Source of the DNA: Tautonia marina
Lineage (GTDB): Bacteria; Planctomycetota; Planctomycetia; Isosphaerales; Isosphaeraceae
Reading direction: 5' to 3'
Assembly (NCBI RefSeq): GCF_009177065.1
Contig: NZ_WEZF01000003.1
Coordinates: 186,001 to 250,000, forward strand
DNA length: 64,000 bases
Position 1 is the stretch's first letter, and each line of letters opens with the position of its first letter. The notes below the pieces were generated by a model. It was not told where the DNA came from. It was given only the letters and a program-made list of their open reading frames with translations, and made no database searches. Positions 7,422 through 16,792 of the stretch are shown one piece after another. A program made the position numbers and the translations under genes.

Positions 7422-9428
7422 ATGACGGTTGTCTCGATGGTCAGCGAGGCAGACTGGTCGTGTCCCCGATGTCCGGCATATCGGCCGGAGTGTGACTCAA
7501 CGTCGGAGACCCCGGACGTGGACCCTCTCGACGCCGCCGATGCCGAAACTCGGGGTCATTTCCTGGCGTTCTCCCTGGGGCCCGTCCAGCCGTTCATCGC
7601 TTCGGCCCGCTCGGTCCGCGACCTCTGGACCGGCAGCTACCTGCTGAGTTGGCTGTGCCTCGCCGCGATGCAGCCAATCCGGCATCGCTTCGGTGACGGG
7701 GCGATCCTCTCGCCGAGCCTCGACGGAAATCCCTTGCTGGAAACGCGAGGGGACGCCCGCGAGGGGTTGCCCTCGGCCTGCTTGCCGAACCGATTTCTTG
7801 CCCGCATCCCCGACGATGACGACGACACCACCCGCCTCTTGGCCGATGAGTGCGAGCGGAGTTGTCGAGCGGGCTGGAAGCGGATCAGCGGCGCGGTCCG
7901 ACAGGGGCTCGCAGTTCGCATGGAGGGCCTCGACCCGCACTGGGATCGGCTCTGGGACGACCAGGTGGATGACTTCTTCGAGGTCCATACCGTCGTCCTG
8001 CCGCTCGCTCGATGTGACGCGCCGACGCTTGAACGCCTGCTCGGCGAGCAGAATGACCCGACTCGGCCCGATGGGCTCGCCTGGGGCCGCTTGCAACTGA
8101 TCGCCCGCCTGATGGAGGCGCGACGGTCTGCCGGGCACCATCCTGCCTACGCTGCCCGGGGCGACGTGCCCCAGAAGTGCTCGCTGCTGGGCAGCTACGA
8201 GCAGATGGGGCCGGCCGGGCTGGACGAGTCCCGACGCTTCTGGGAGGCGTTGGCCGTCCCCGAGAACGCCTGGTCCGGCACCAGGACGCGGCAGTCCGAG
8301 CGGCTCTGCGCCGTCAGCTTGGTCAAGCGGTTCGCCTGGCCGGCGTTCCTGCACGAGGAAGTGGGACTCCCGCCCGAGTCCGGCTACTTCCCAGACACGG
8401 CCACCGTGGCGGCTTCCAGGTGGCTCGCGACGGAGCCGGAGATCAGGCCAGATCGCGAGCGAGGGGAGCATGGGGCCTGGTCCGGGCAGTGGCTACACCG
8501 GGCCGAGCATGAAGGCCCCGGCAGGAGGCGCGTCGATGATGACCGCGACCCTCCCCCTCGTGACGGACTCCTGCGGACCATCCGGCGCAAGCGGCTCGCC
8601 CAGGATGCCCCCCCGGCGTACCTGGCAATCCTGATGATGGATGGCGACCGGCTGGGGCAATGGCTCGCAGGGATCGGGCCCGACGGTACGACAGCGACCC
8701 GGGTCGCACCGAACGAGTGGATCGCCGCGATCAGCCGAGCACTGGCCCAGTTCTCGGTCGGGCGCGTCCCGGAGATCGTCCGCCGGCACGGCGGCATCCC
8801 CATCTACTCCGGCGGGGACGACGTGCTCGCCTTCCTGCCCCTCGAAGATGCCCTCCCCTGCGTCCGCGAACTCCGAGATGCCTACGTCGAAGGATGGGCC
8901 CGGTGGGTCGAGCCGCTTTGCGAGCCGGAGGCCCGGTCGGGGGCCACCGTCAGTGCCGGCCTCGCCGTGGTCCACCACAAGGAGGACCTGCGATACGCCC
9001 TGGGCCGGGCCCGAGCGGCCGAGCATGCCGCCAAGGAGGCGGGTCGGGACGCCGTGACGCTGGCGATCTGCCGCCGATCGGGCGAGCACACATCCGTCGA
9101 CCTGCCCAGGGAGATGGTCCCCCGTCTGGAACGATGGCACGCGTCTTTCGCAGCGGGCGCATCCGATCGGTGGCTGTACACCCTCCGTTCAGAGTTTCCG
9201 ACGCTTGGTGGCGATGGGCTGCCCTGGCCGGCCGTTAAGGCCGAAGTCCGGCGCGTTGCGGCTCGCGCCGAAGATTCGGCACGGCGGATCGACCCCGGCG
9301 AAGCGGTGGGCCTGCTGGACGCCTATCGCGAGGCGATGGAGGGGCGAGGTCGATCCCGGGAGCGCGTGCTGGAAGACTTCATCACCCTGGCCCAATCGGC
9401 CTCGTTCCTGGCCCGAGGGAGGGACTGA
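7422..9428 (+). CDS. cmr2: Type III-B CRISPR protein Cas10/Cmr2 (cyclic oligoadenylate synthase)
   Basis: This is the large subunit of the Cmr effector complex. The palm begins at about residue 45 with FSLGPVQPFIASARSVRDLW, and the catalytic palm carries MDGDRLG and GGDD (464-467), the motif that makes cyclic oligoadenylate from ATP on target RNA binding. I see no His-Asp motif or room for an N-terminal HD nuclease, so DNA cleavage by Cas10 is probably absent. The frame is open from 7278, but the first 48 residues look unlike any Cmr2. I chose ATG 7422; ATG 7437 is also possible. The stop overlaps the cmr3 start (TGATG). Cyclic oligoadenylate would feed the CARF proteins downstream. Confidence 0.9.
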   Translation: MTVVSMVSEADWSCPRCPAYRPECDSTSETPDVDPLDAADAETRGHFLAFSLGPVQPFIASARSVRDLWTGSYLLSWLCLAAMQPIRHRFGDGAILSPSLDGNPLLETRGDAREGLPSACLPNRFLARIPDDDDDTTRLLADECERSCRAGWKRISGAVRQGLAVRMEGLDPHWDRLWDDQVDDFFEVHTVVLPLARCDAPTLERLLGEQNDPTRPDGLAWGRLQLIARLMEARRSAGHHPAYAARGDVPQKCSLLGSYEQMGPAGLDESRRFWEALAVPENAWSGTRTRQSERLCAVSLVKRFAWPAFLHEEVGLPPESGYFPDTATVAASRWLATEPEIRPDRERGEHGAWSGQWLHRAEHEGPGRRRVDDDRDPPPRDGLLRTIRRKRLAQDAPPAYLAILMMDGDRLGQWLAGIGPDGTTATRVAPNEWIAAISRALAQFSVGRVPEIVRRHGGIPIYSGGDDVLAFLPLEDALPCVRELRDAYVEGWARWVEPLCEPEARSGATVSAGLAVVHHKEDLRYALGRARAAEHAAKEAGRDAVTLAICRRSGEHTSVDLPREMVPRLERWHASFAAGASDRWLYTLRSEFPTLGGDGLPWPAVKAEVRRVAARAEDSARRIDPGEAVGLLDAYREAMEGRGRSRERVLEDFITLAQSASFLARGRD

Positions 9429-10549
9429 TGACGCCCCCGGACCGCGTCCGCATCGGCCTCGGAATCGAGGCGCTCGACCTGCTATTCTTCCGGGGCGGCC
9501 GGCCCTTCGGCCCCGCGACCCGTGCCGAGGGCGGGCTGCCCCAGCCACAGACCCTGGCAGGGGCGCTGCGGACGGCGGCGCTGGCCGCGCACGGCTTCGA
9601 CTTCGCCGGATGGTCGCGAAGGGTCCGGGAGGCTTCGGCCCAAGGAAAGGGTGGCCTGGCGGGTCTCCTGGAGGAATTCGGTGCCCCGACGGGCCTGGTC
9701 GGTAGCCTGTTCCGCGGCCCTTGGTTGATGGAACAGGCTGGAGGATCGGCGCCCTCGCTGCTGTTGCCCGTCCCGGCGAACCTCTACAGGACCGAGGCTG
9801 GGCGATGGGCCCGCTCCGACCCGCTGCCCGAAGCTCCTCCCGGCTGGGAGTCGAGGCCATCGGCCAGGCGACCCCTCTGGCGGCGTGGCGATCCATCCGC
9901 GAAGCGGCCCGAGGGGTTCCTGCGTCCCGCCGGCATGAACGCCTACCTCCGAGGGGGCGTCCCTACCGATGCGGATTGGGTCAGGCCGGCCGAACTGTAC
10001 GACTTCGACAGTCGGACCGGCCTGGAGATCGACCCGCAGACCCTGGCCGGGGCCGAGGGCCAGTTGTATGCGACTCGGATGCTCGCCCTGCGGCGGCATG
10101 TCTGTTTCTATGCCGAAATCCTCCCCCCGACCTCGCACGCCGATGCCGTCCGTTGCCTGCTCGGCGGGCCCTTCCCGTGGGGCGGCGAGGGCCGGTATGC
10201 CGTCGCCCGGGTGCTGGACCACTGCGTTGAATGGCCCGACGGCGGGGATGCGGAGGGGCTGCCGCTCCGAGTGCTGGCCTCACCCGGGCTCTATCGCATC
10301 GCGAGCCTGCCCGATCGGATCGCCGAGGAGTACCTGGTCGCCGTCGCCTCCGGACGGGCCTTTGCCGTCTCGGGCTGGGATGTGGCCCGCAACGCCCCAA
10401 GGCCGACCCGATTCGCTGCGCCGGCCGGCGCAGCCTACTTCCTCGACGCCGACGTATCCGAGGTCGAGACATCATCGCTCTGCACCGACCCGGACCTCGT
10501 CGCCGAGGGCTGGGGATTCGCCCTCAAGGGAGCCTGGCGGCATGCCTGA
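9428..10549 (+). CDS. cmr3: Type III-B CRISPR protein Cmr3 (Cas5-like RAMP)
   Basis: Cmr3 caps the Cmr complex next to Cas10 and binds the 5' handle of the crRNA. The N-terminus (IGLGIEALDLLFFRGGRPFG followed by a PQPQTLAGALRTA segment) is typical of Cmr3: an RAMP strand, the FRxGRPF loop, then the 'P.p.tl.GalR' helix. At 373 residues it has the usual length. It overlaps cmr2 by one base and cmr4 by 8 bases, so translation is very likely coupled through the operon. Confidence 0.85.
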   Translation: MTPPDRVRIGLGIEALDLLFFRGGRPFGPATRAEGGLPQPQTLAGALRTAALAAHGFDFAGWSRRVREASAQGKGGLAGLLEEFGAPTGLVGSLFRGPWLMEQAGGSAPSLLLPVPANLYRTEAGRWARSDPLPEAPPGWESRPSARRPLWRRGDPSAKRPEGFLRPAGMNAYLRGGVPTDADWVRPAELYDFDSRTGLEIDPQTLAGAEGQLYATRMLALRRHVCFYAEILPPTSHADAVRCLLGGPFPWGGEGRYAVARVLDHCVEWPDGGDAEGLPLRVLASPGLYRIASLPDRIAEEYLVAVASGRAFAVSGWDVARNAPRPTRFAAPAGAAYFLDADVSEVETSSLCTDPDLVAEGWGFALKGAWRHA

Positions 10550-11513
10550 GAACGTCGTCTCCGCGATCCTGGGCCTGCACGCCCAGACCTCGCTCCATCC
10601 CGGGGCTGGGACCGCCCTGGGCATCGTCGACCTGCCAGTGCAGCGCGAGCGTCACACGCGATGGCCGACGATCCCCGGCTCCTCGCTCAAGGGCGTGCTC
10701 CGCGACGCCTGCCGGGAGCGCTACAAGACCGAGTATGCTGGCGATCGCCAGCGGACCAATCAGGAGAGCCCCAGGCTCCGCGCCGCCTTCGGCCCGCACA
10801 CCGAGGCGGCCGGAGAATCGGCCGGCGCCCTGAGCCTCACCGACGCCCGACTGCTGGCCTTCCCGGTCCGGTCGCTCCGGGGCGTCTTCGCCTGGGTGAC
10901 TTGCCCGGCCGTTCTGGATCGGCTCCGTCGCGACCTGGCGCTCTGCCGCTTCGGGTCCATCGACTGGCAGGTCCCGCTTGTCGAGAAGAATCGGGTGATG
11001 CTCCCCTCGGACGACTGCCCATGCCTGATCGAGGGCGGGCGCGTCGCCCTGGAGGAGTTCCTCTTCGTGCGTGCTGGCGACTCGGACGGCCTGATCGCTG
11101 CCTGGATCGCCGATCACGTCCTGCCCGATTCGGCCGCCTTCGACGCGACACGAGCCCGTTTCCGACGCAGCCTGCTCGTGCTGCACGACGACGACTTCGA
11201 CCACTTTGCCCAGTATGCCACCGAGATCAACGCACGAATCGGTTTGGACTACGAGACCAAGACCGTCAAGGGCAAGGCCCTTTTCTACGAAGAGTACCTG
11301 CCCCCGGAGACGCTCTTCTACGCGCTCGTGCTGGCCAATGAGGCACGGGCCAGGGCCAATGGCGAACATCCCTCGGCCGGCCGTGCCATGGGGGCGGCGG
11401 ATGTTTTCGATGTCCTGAGGGAGACGCTCCCGGAGGTCCTCCAGGTGGGGGCGGACCAGTCGATCGGCAAGGGATATTGCGCCACGAGACTCGCCCGAGG
11501 GAGGCACGACTGA
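10542..11513 (+). CDS. cmr4: Type III-B CRISPR protein Cmr4 (Cas7-like backbone, target RNA cleavage)
   Basis: Cmr4 forms the backbone filament and cuts target RNA. The start region shows LGLHAQTSLHPGAGTALGIVD and then the Gly-rich RAMP loop IPGSSLKGVLRDACR, both characteristic of the Cmr4/RAMP superfamily. The acidic residues needed for RNA cleavage are probably in the GIVDLPVQRERHTRWP loop (an Asp near residue 26). I chose ATG 10542, which overlaps cmr3 by 8 bases; the frame is open upstream but that part shadows cmr3. The C-terminus has QVGADQSIGKGY, the usual Cmr4 closing Gly-rich element. At 323 residues it is normal in size. Confidence 0.88.
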   Translation: MPENVVSAILGLHAQTSLHPGAGTALGIVDLPVQRERHTRWPTIPGSSLKGVLRDACRERYKTEYAGDRQRTNQESPRLRAAFGPHTEAAGESAGALSLTDARLLAFPVRSLRGVFAWVTCPAVLDRLRRDLALCRFGSIDWQVPLVEKNRVMLPSDDCPCLIEGGRVALEEFLFVRAGDSDGLIAAWIADHVLPDSAAFDATRARFRRSLLVLHDDDFDHFAQYATEINARIGLDYETKTVKGKALFYEEYLPPETLFYALVLANEARARANGEHPSAGRAMGAADVFDVLRETLPEVLQVGADQSIGKGYCATRLARGRHD

Positions 11514-11911
11514 TGGCCGGCCACCAGACCCTCGATCAGCGTCGTGCCGCCCACGCCTGGCGGGTCGTTCAACAGGTCAAGGATGAGGGCAGGGACGATG
11601 CCAGGCGGGAATTCAAGCTCCAGGCCAAACGTCTGCCGGCCCGGGTCGTGACGGCGGGCCTTGGCCAGGCCCTGGCCTTCCTGGAGGCCAAGGACTACGC
11701 GCCACACCTGCGGGCCGCGTTGACTGACTGGATCGGGCAGCAGGTGCTGGTGGCCCCAGGCCGCACTGGCGACCGGCTGCTCCGGTGGGTCGTCGAGGGT
11801 GACTCCGACTTCCTCCGGCTCGCGACCGCCGAATGCCTTGTCTACTTGCAGTGGGTCGTCCGCTTCGCCGAGGCGGAGTTCCGCGACATCAGCGACGTGG
11901 AGGAGGTCTGA
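11513..11911 (+). CDS. cmr5: Type III-B CRISPR small subunit Cmr5
   Basis: This is a 132-residue all-helical protein that starts QTLDQRRAAHAWRVVQQV, the standard opening of the Cmr5 small subunit, which lines the inner face of the complex and contacts the target RNA. It uses the ATG that overlaps the cmr4 stop (TGATG). The assignment rests on that N-terminus, size and position between cmr4 and cmr6. Nothing odd is seen. Confidence 0.85.
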   Translation: MAGHQTLDQRRAAHAWRVVQQVKDEGRDDARREFKLQAKRLPARVVTAGLGQALAFLEAKDYAPHLRAALTDWIGQQVLVAPGRTGDRLLRWVVEGDSDFLRLATAECLVYLQWVVRFAEAEFRDISDVEEV

Positions 11912-11914
11912 GGG

Positions 11915-14422
11915 ATGCCCATCGGCAGGGTCCAGTTCTGGGTACGCTCCCGATCCCAAGGCGCCGTCCTCGATGAGCGAGGCACGCGTCTCCTGTTCAC
12001 GGCGAAGGACCTGGAAGGGCTCAGGGTCGAGGAGATTCGCGATGGCCTGGAGGTTGCCTTCAACCTCGGCCCCGATGGGACTGCCCGCCGCGTCCGTCAA
12101 CCGCGATCGTCATTCCTTCGTTTGCCGAAATCCCTCGACAGGGACGATCCCCTCCTGAGCGCTGTCCCGCTGTCGCCCTCGCTCCGTGACTTGGTGGAGC
12201 GGTTCAAGGGGCTCGTCCATCCCGGCCTCCGGTTGGACAAGTACATGATGCCCGCCGTTAACCAGGAGGGGCAGAAGCGGGTCCTGTCCGAGGTCGCGGA
12301 GCGATCGCAGGGGGATACGCAACTCCTCGCCGAGGTCTTGCGGCGTCGGGACGCGATGCTGGACGCCGCCGGGACCGTGCGTTGGGGGCGCGAGACTAAG
12401 GGGCCGCTGACACTGCACCTGGCACGGGCCTCGGCGTTGGAGAACGCCGGCCTTTGCCTGCACCCGATCTACGGGTTCACCTTCCTTCCCGGCTCGGGCC
12501 TCAAGGGCCTGGCCCGTGCCTATGCCGAGACCGTCTGGCGGCCGGGCCAGCCCGATGACGCGGCGGCGGCAAGGGACATTGAACGCATCTTCGGCTTCAT
12601 TCGGGGGGCGGGGGACGAGGGGGCGGCAGCCGGCACCATCATCTTCCACGACGCCTGGCCTGCGTCCTGGCCCCGGCTGATGGTGGACATTATCAACAAC
12701 CACCACTTTGGCTACTACCGGGGGGAGGACTGGCCGGGAGACTGGGAATCGCCGTCGATGGTCTACTTCCTGGCCGTGCCCGCAGGCCAGGTGTTCTCGT
12801 TCGCGCTGGGCAAGCGGCGAGGAGATGTTGAGGATCGCCTGCTGGGCCTCGCCCGCGCATGGCTGGACGGTGGCCTGACTCACCTGGGCTGCGGGGCCAA
12901 GACCGCCGCCGGCTACGGCCGCTTCACCGCGCAGGGCGACGAACCGCCCGTAGCAAGCGGCCCGCACCGCACGAACTTCTCGGCGGCCCTGTCGCTCGAA
13001 TCGCCGGCCTTCCTGGCCGGGGCGAGCCAACAGCAGGACGACTGCGACCTCCGCCCCGCGACGCTCCGGGGCCTGCTCCGCTGGTGGTGGCGGACCCTGC
13101 ACGCCGGCGCCCTCAACCTGACGCAGTTGCGGGACCTGGAAGCGGCGATCTGGGGCAACACCGCTGCCGGCAGCGTCGTCGATCTCCAGATCGAGTCGCA
13201 GCAACCGGCCGCCTTGCCCTACGACAAACGCACCAGGGTCAATATGAGGCAGGAGGAGAAGGTCGGCCCCTATGGCATCCCCAAGGCCGACCCGGGGAAG
13301 ACGACCCAGGGTCTCTGGTATGCCACTCGCGGTATGGATGACAGCGGCCGGCGCCGCTTCGTCATCGAACCCGGGGCGACCTGGACGATCCGGCTGACGG
13401 CACGGACCAATCAGGCGCTGCGGGATCGCGGGATCGGCCCCGAAGACGTGCTCGCCCAGGCCCGTGCCGCGCTCTGGCTGCTCTGCCGGTACGGCGGGGT
13501 CGGGTCCAAGGCGCGCAAAGGATTCGGGTCACTCTCGTCCGACGGGCTGGACGACCTAGACCTCGAACGCTGCCGCGAGGTCTCCCGCCGGCTCCGCAGG
13601 CGTCTTGGCCTGCCCGAGGACGAACGCCCGGGGACGGCCGAATCTCCGGCCCTCTGCGACCTCGCGGCAGAGGAAGTCGAGGCCGAGTTCCCCTGGGCCG
13701 ATGTCTGGGCTGTGCTCGATCAGGTTGGCTTCGCCTGGCAGGCGTTCGCCAAGAGGTTTTCCCACGACCGCGATCAGCAGGAGCAGTTGGTCCCGACCTG
13801 GTCCGAGCGGGATGCCCCCACGGGCTTCACGAAGGCGTCGCTCGGGGTGCCCCGGCGGATGGATGGCGGGGACCGGCGATGGGCGGGCGAACGACACGCA
13901 TCGCCGGTCCACATCCACGTCGAGCGGGCCGGCGGCAACGCCCATCGGGTCCGGGCCATCGCCTTCGCCGCACCCAGGCTGCCGACTCGCGAGAGCAGCG
14001 TGACGTTCCTGCAAACGTTCCTCGACCACCTGCGTGACGACCTCCTGTGTCGGTCGCAACTTCCTCCGAGGTCCTCCCGGCCGAGCCCGAGCGGGCGCGG
14101 CGGGCGACCCAGCCCGGCAGGGGGCGGGGGACTCGGCCAGCGCCGGGGTACGGGAACGGCCCGGACGCGGGGCGAACTCCATGGCGGTCCAGCGCCTGCT
14201 GCCCCGCCCCGTAGCCATCCCAAAGCCGGCGATCGCGTCGAGGCCACCTTGCTCCCCGAGCGTACGAAAAAGGGCGGTTGGAAGGCGCGACACGAGCCGA
14301 CCGGCCTGAGCGGGCCGATCGTCGATTCGGCCAAGGTGCCCTCCGACAAGGAGCCTGGCAACGGCATGACGCTCATCGTTCACGCGGTCGGCGCCCGCGA
14401 GATGTCGTTCCGAGTTGAGTGA
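11915..14422 (+). CDS. cmr6-cmr1: Cmr6-Cmr1 fusion flanked by OB-like segments (835 aa)
   Basis: One chain appears to hold two RAMP subunits. Residues 1-65 resemble a small OB or cold-shock-like domain (GRVQFWV...GAVLDERGTRLLF). Residues 70-345 are Cmr6, with the Gly-rich loop FLPGSGLKGLARAYAE (190-205). Residues 350-690 are Cmr1, with LRPATLRGLLRWWWRTL (about 380-397), the best Cmr1 signature. A Pro/Gly/Ser/Arg-rich, probably disordered linker (about 710-760) leads to a C-terminal segment containing GDRVEATLLPERTKKGGWKA, again OB-like. It starts 4 bases after cmr5. The fusion fixes the two subunits at 1:1 at the 3' end of the crRNA. The Cmr6 and Cmr1 calls are firm; the OB-like ends are inference. 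Confidence 0.85.
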   Translation: MPIGRVQFWVRSRSQGAVLDERGTRLLFTAKDLEGLRVEEIRDGLEVAFNLGPDGTARRVRQPRSSFLRLPKSLDRDDPLLSAVPLSPSLRDLVERFKGLVHPGLRLDKYMMPAVNQEGQKRVLSEVAERSQGDTQLLAEVLRRRDAMLDAAGTVRWGRETKGPLTLHLARASALENAGLCLHPIYGFTFLPGSGLKGLARAYAETVWRPGQPDDAAAARDIERIFGFIRGAGDEGAAAGTIIFHDAWPASWPRLMVDIINNHHFGYYRGEDWPGDWESPSMVYFLAVPAGQVFSFALGKRRGDVEDRLLGLARAWLDGGLTHLGCGAKTAAGYGRFTAQGDEPPVASGPHRTNFSAALSLESPAFLAGASQQQDDCDLRPATLRGLLRWWWRTLHAGALNLTQLRDLEAAIWGNTAAGSVVDLQIESQQPAALPYDKRTRVNMRQEEKVGPYGIPKADPGKTTQGLWYATRGMDDSGRRRFVIEPGATWTIRLTARTNQALRDRGIGPEDVLAQARAALWLLCRYGGVGSKARKGFGSLSSDGLDDLDLERCREVSRRLRRRLGLPEDERPGTAESPALCDLAAEEVEAEFPWADVWAVLDQVGFAWQAFAKRFSHDRDQQEQLVPTWSERDAPTGFTKASLGVPRRMDGGDRRWAGERHASPVHIHVERAGGNAHRVRAIAFAAPRLPTRESSVTFLQTFLDHLRDDLLCRSQLPPRSSRPSPSGRGGRPSPAGGGGLGQRRGTGTARTRGELHGGPAPAAPPRSHPKAGDRVEATLLPERTKKGGWKARHEPTGLSGPIVDSAKVPSDKEPGNGMTLIVHAVGAREMSFRVE

Positions 14423-14436
14423 TTGGACCCCCGTCG

Positions 14437-15627
14437 ATGCGTATCCTCCTCTGCCTGCTGTCCGAGCAGCACGTGCCCAACCTGCTCTCGGTCCACCACT
14501 TCAAGCCCGACCGGCTCGTGCTGGTCGAGACCGGGGAGATGAGGCGGCGTCACGCCGCCGAGCATCTCCTCGGGGCCCTAGAGGCCGGCAGCCTGGACTA
14601 CACTGACCGGCACGAGGTCCAACCGCTGGAGCACGAGGACTCCCTGCCCGAGGTCCGTCGCGCCTTGCAGGAGGCATTCGGACGCCATCCATCGGCCGAG
14701 TGGATCGTGAACCTGACGGGTGGCACCAAGCCGATGTCCATCGCCGCGTTCATGTTCTTCTCGGTGATGGACGCCTCGTCGATCTACCTCAGTGGCCGGG
14801 AGCCGAACCTCATCCGCTGGATGGACGGTTCGAAGGTCGAGCCTTGTGACTATCGGCCCAGCATTGCCGAGTTTCTCGCCGGTTACGGGTTTCCCTCACG
14901 AAAGCCCCCCGAGAAAGTCGCCGAGGCCGAGGAGCGAGCACGAGGATGGTGGGACCTGGCGCGGGTCCTGGCGACCCAGAGCACTGCCGACGGCTTGATC
15001 CGCTTCGAGGACGATCGGGAGCGAGGCAAGGCCCGGGACAGGGGCTTCGACCTTGAACGCCGGCACCTGGAACCCGGGGCGATCGCGGACCCGGACCTCC
15101 TCCGAGCCATCAACATGCACTTCGGCTTGGCCGAGCAGGACGGCGTACCGACTGGCAAGCTGGACAAGTACCAGACGCAATTCCTGCTGGGGGGCTGGCT
15201 GGAAGTCTTCATCTGGGGCCTGCTCGATCGCCATCGGGACGCTCTGGACATCTGGGACGTGCGGCTCGGGTTGGAGCCGACGAGCCCAGACACTCGGGTT
15301 GGCAACGACTTCGACGTGGCCTTCATGCACCGTTACCGGCTCTGGATGGTCGAGTGCAAGACCGGCAGCCAGGAGCACGACCCCGGCGGCGACATCCTCT
15401 ACAAGGTCGAGGCCGTCATCCGTCAGTTCCGGGCCCTGCACGTGCGTACTGCCTTGGCCACGACCTCCGACTTCCTGACCGACCCCCGGACCGGCACAAT
15501 CAGGGAAGGACATCGCAACCGGGCTGCGTCCTACGGCTGTGCGTTGGTGACCCGCGATCAGGTCCGTGCCATGGCCGAGGCCGACGACCCTGTCGATCTG
15601 ATCCGAGAGGCCCTGGGGCTCCGATGA
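14437..15627 (+). CDS. CARF-nuclease effector, Card1/Can2-like
   Basis: This is a predicted ancillary effector of type III immunity. A CARF sensor binds cyclic tetra-adenylate and switches on a PD-(D/E)xK nuclease. The N-terminus ILLCLLSEQHVPNLLSV and the ligand-loop motif NLTGGTKPM (about residue 93) match the DUF1887/Card1/Can2 group. The nuclease shows NDFDVAF (Asp291) and, 15 residues later, VECKTG (Glu306, Lys308). At 396 residues it fits the family. I chose ATG 14437; a GTG at 14419 overlapping the previous stop is possible but adds only six residues. Known relatives cut supercoiled or single-stranded DNA and RNA, leading to dormancy. Confidence 0.82.
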   Translation: MRILLCLLSEQHVPNLLSVHHFKPDRLVLVETGEMRRRHAAEHLLGALEAGSLDYTDRHEVQPLEHEDSLPEVRRALQEAFGRHPSAEWIVNLTGGTKPMSIAAFMFFSVMDASSIYLSGREPNLIRWMDGSKVEPCDYRPSIAEFLAGYGFPSRKPPEKVAEAEERARGWWDLARVLATQSTADGLIRFEDDRERGKARDRGFDLERRHLEPGAIADPDLLRAINMHFGLAEQDGVPTGKLDKYQTQFLLGGWLEVFIWGLLDRHRDALDIWDVRLGLEPTSPDTRVGNDFDVAFMHRYRLWMVECKTGSQEHDPGGDILYKVEAVIRQFRALHVRTALATTSDFLTDPRTGTIREGHRNRAASYGCALVTRDQVRAMAEADDPVDLIREALGLR

Positions 15628-15628
15628 C

Positions 15629-16774
15629 ATGCGACCCGCCACCACGCTGATCAGCACTGTCGGCACGAGCCTCTTTATGCCGAACCTCGCCGGGTTGCGG
15701 GCCGACGACCCCGACCCCGTGCGGAACCGGCTGGCCGCCGCCTACGACGCACGAGAATGGGACGCCGTGGCCGGGGCCCTGGCGACATTGCCCCCCACCG
15801 AGCGGACCTGCGGTGCCGAGATCAACTCGATCGCAAGCCTGCTGGCCAGGGGATACGCCGTCCCCGATGCGAACCTGTTCTTCTGCCACTCGGATACCGA
15901 CGACGGCCGGGCCATCGGTCGGGTCCTGACTGCTTACTACCGCCGGGCCGGCCATCCCATCGCCGAGACGAGGGTGATCGACGGATTGCAGGACAGCGAT
16001 CCCAGCCGGTTCCGCACTGAGGGCCTGCGCAACCTGGCCAGGGTTGTCTGCCGGCTGGTGCGCGACTATGGCCCCGGCGCATGCGCCATCAACGCCACCG
16101 GCGGGTACAAGGCCCAGATCGCCGTGGCCGTATTGCTGGGCCAGGCTCTCGGCGTTCCGGTCTACTACAAACACGAGCGGTTCGACGAGATCATCTCCTT
16201 CCCGCCGATGCCCGTGGCGCTCGACGTGCGGGCCTGGATGCGTCACAGCGGCCTGCTGGCCCTGCTCGACGCCGAAGGCCAGGTGCCGGCCGCCTCGCTC
16301 GCCGAAGACCTGGCGGATGGGGGCGAGGTCCTCGAATGCTTCGTCGACCGCGTTGAGGTCGACGGCGAGGAGTACCTGGCCCTCTCGCCGACCGGCCAGA
16401 TCGTCCATGAGACCTTCCGAGAACGGTTCCGCACCGAGCGTGACCGACTCCTACCCCCTCCTGTGCTCGCCTCGGAGAAGCACCCGCCGAAGCTCGGCGG
16501 CCACGGCGTAATCCTCCGCCACCGCGAGGAGTTGCGGCGATACCTCGCGGCGATCACCGACGGAGTCCCGCAGGTCCGATCGTGCCATACGGTCTATTGC
16601 AACCCCGACCTGCCCCGCCCCCTGATGTTCCGGCTGAGGGGCGAGGAGGTCCAGGGGACCTGGTCTGACGGCTCCGAGGCGGTCACATTCGCGGTCGAGT
16701 CGTCGGCGACGACCGACGGCCAGCGTGAGGCCGTCGTCGCGGCCCTCAACGACTGGCTCCAGGCACACCGGTAG
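15629..16774 (+). CDS. CARF-wHTH protein with unassigned C-terminal domain (possible RNase effector)
   Basis: The N-terminal half is a CARF domain of the APE2256/Csm6-N type: LISTVGTSLF at residues 7-16, NATGGYKAQIAV at about 154, and YYKHERFDEIISFPPMPVAL. A winged-helix segment follows (about 200-260: HSGLLALLDAEGQVPAASLA). The last 80 residues contain YCNPDLPRP and end in a helix after TFAVESSATTD. CARF-wHTH-RelE proteins (Cami1 type) share this order, so the tail may be a ribosome-dependent RNase, but I cannot confirm the fold. The APE2256 domain could also act as a ring nuclease that degrades the signal. The gene starts one base after the Card1-like stop. Its TAG stop is in frame with the cas1 remnant that follows. 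Confidence 0.75.
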   Translation: MRPATTLISTVGTSLFMPNLAGLRADDPDPVRNRLAAAYDAREWDAVAGALATLPPTERTCGAEINSIASLLARGYAVPDANLFFCHSDTDDGRAIGRVLTAYYRRAGHPIAETRVIDGLQDSDPSRFRTEGLRNLARVVCRLVRDYGPGACAINATGGYKAQIAVAVLLGQALGVPVYYKHERFDEIISFPPMPVALDVRAWMRHSGLLALLDAEGQVPAASLAEDLADGGEVLECFVDRVEVDGEEYLALSPTGQIVHETFRERFRTERDRLLPPPVLASEKHPPKLGGHGVILRHREELRRYLAAITDGVPQVRSCHTVYCNPDLPRPLMFRLRGEEVQGTWSDGSEAVTFAVESSATTDGQREAVVAALNDWLQAHR

Positions 16775-16792
16775 CTCGAACGCCCCGAGGCA

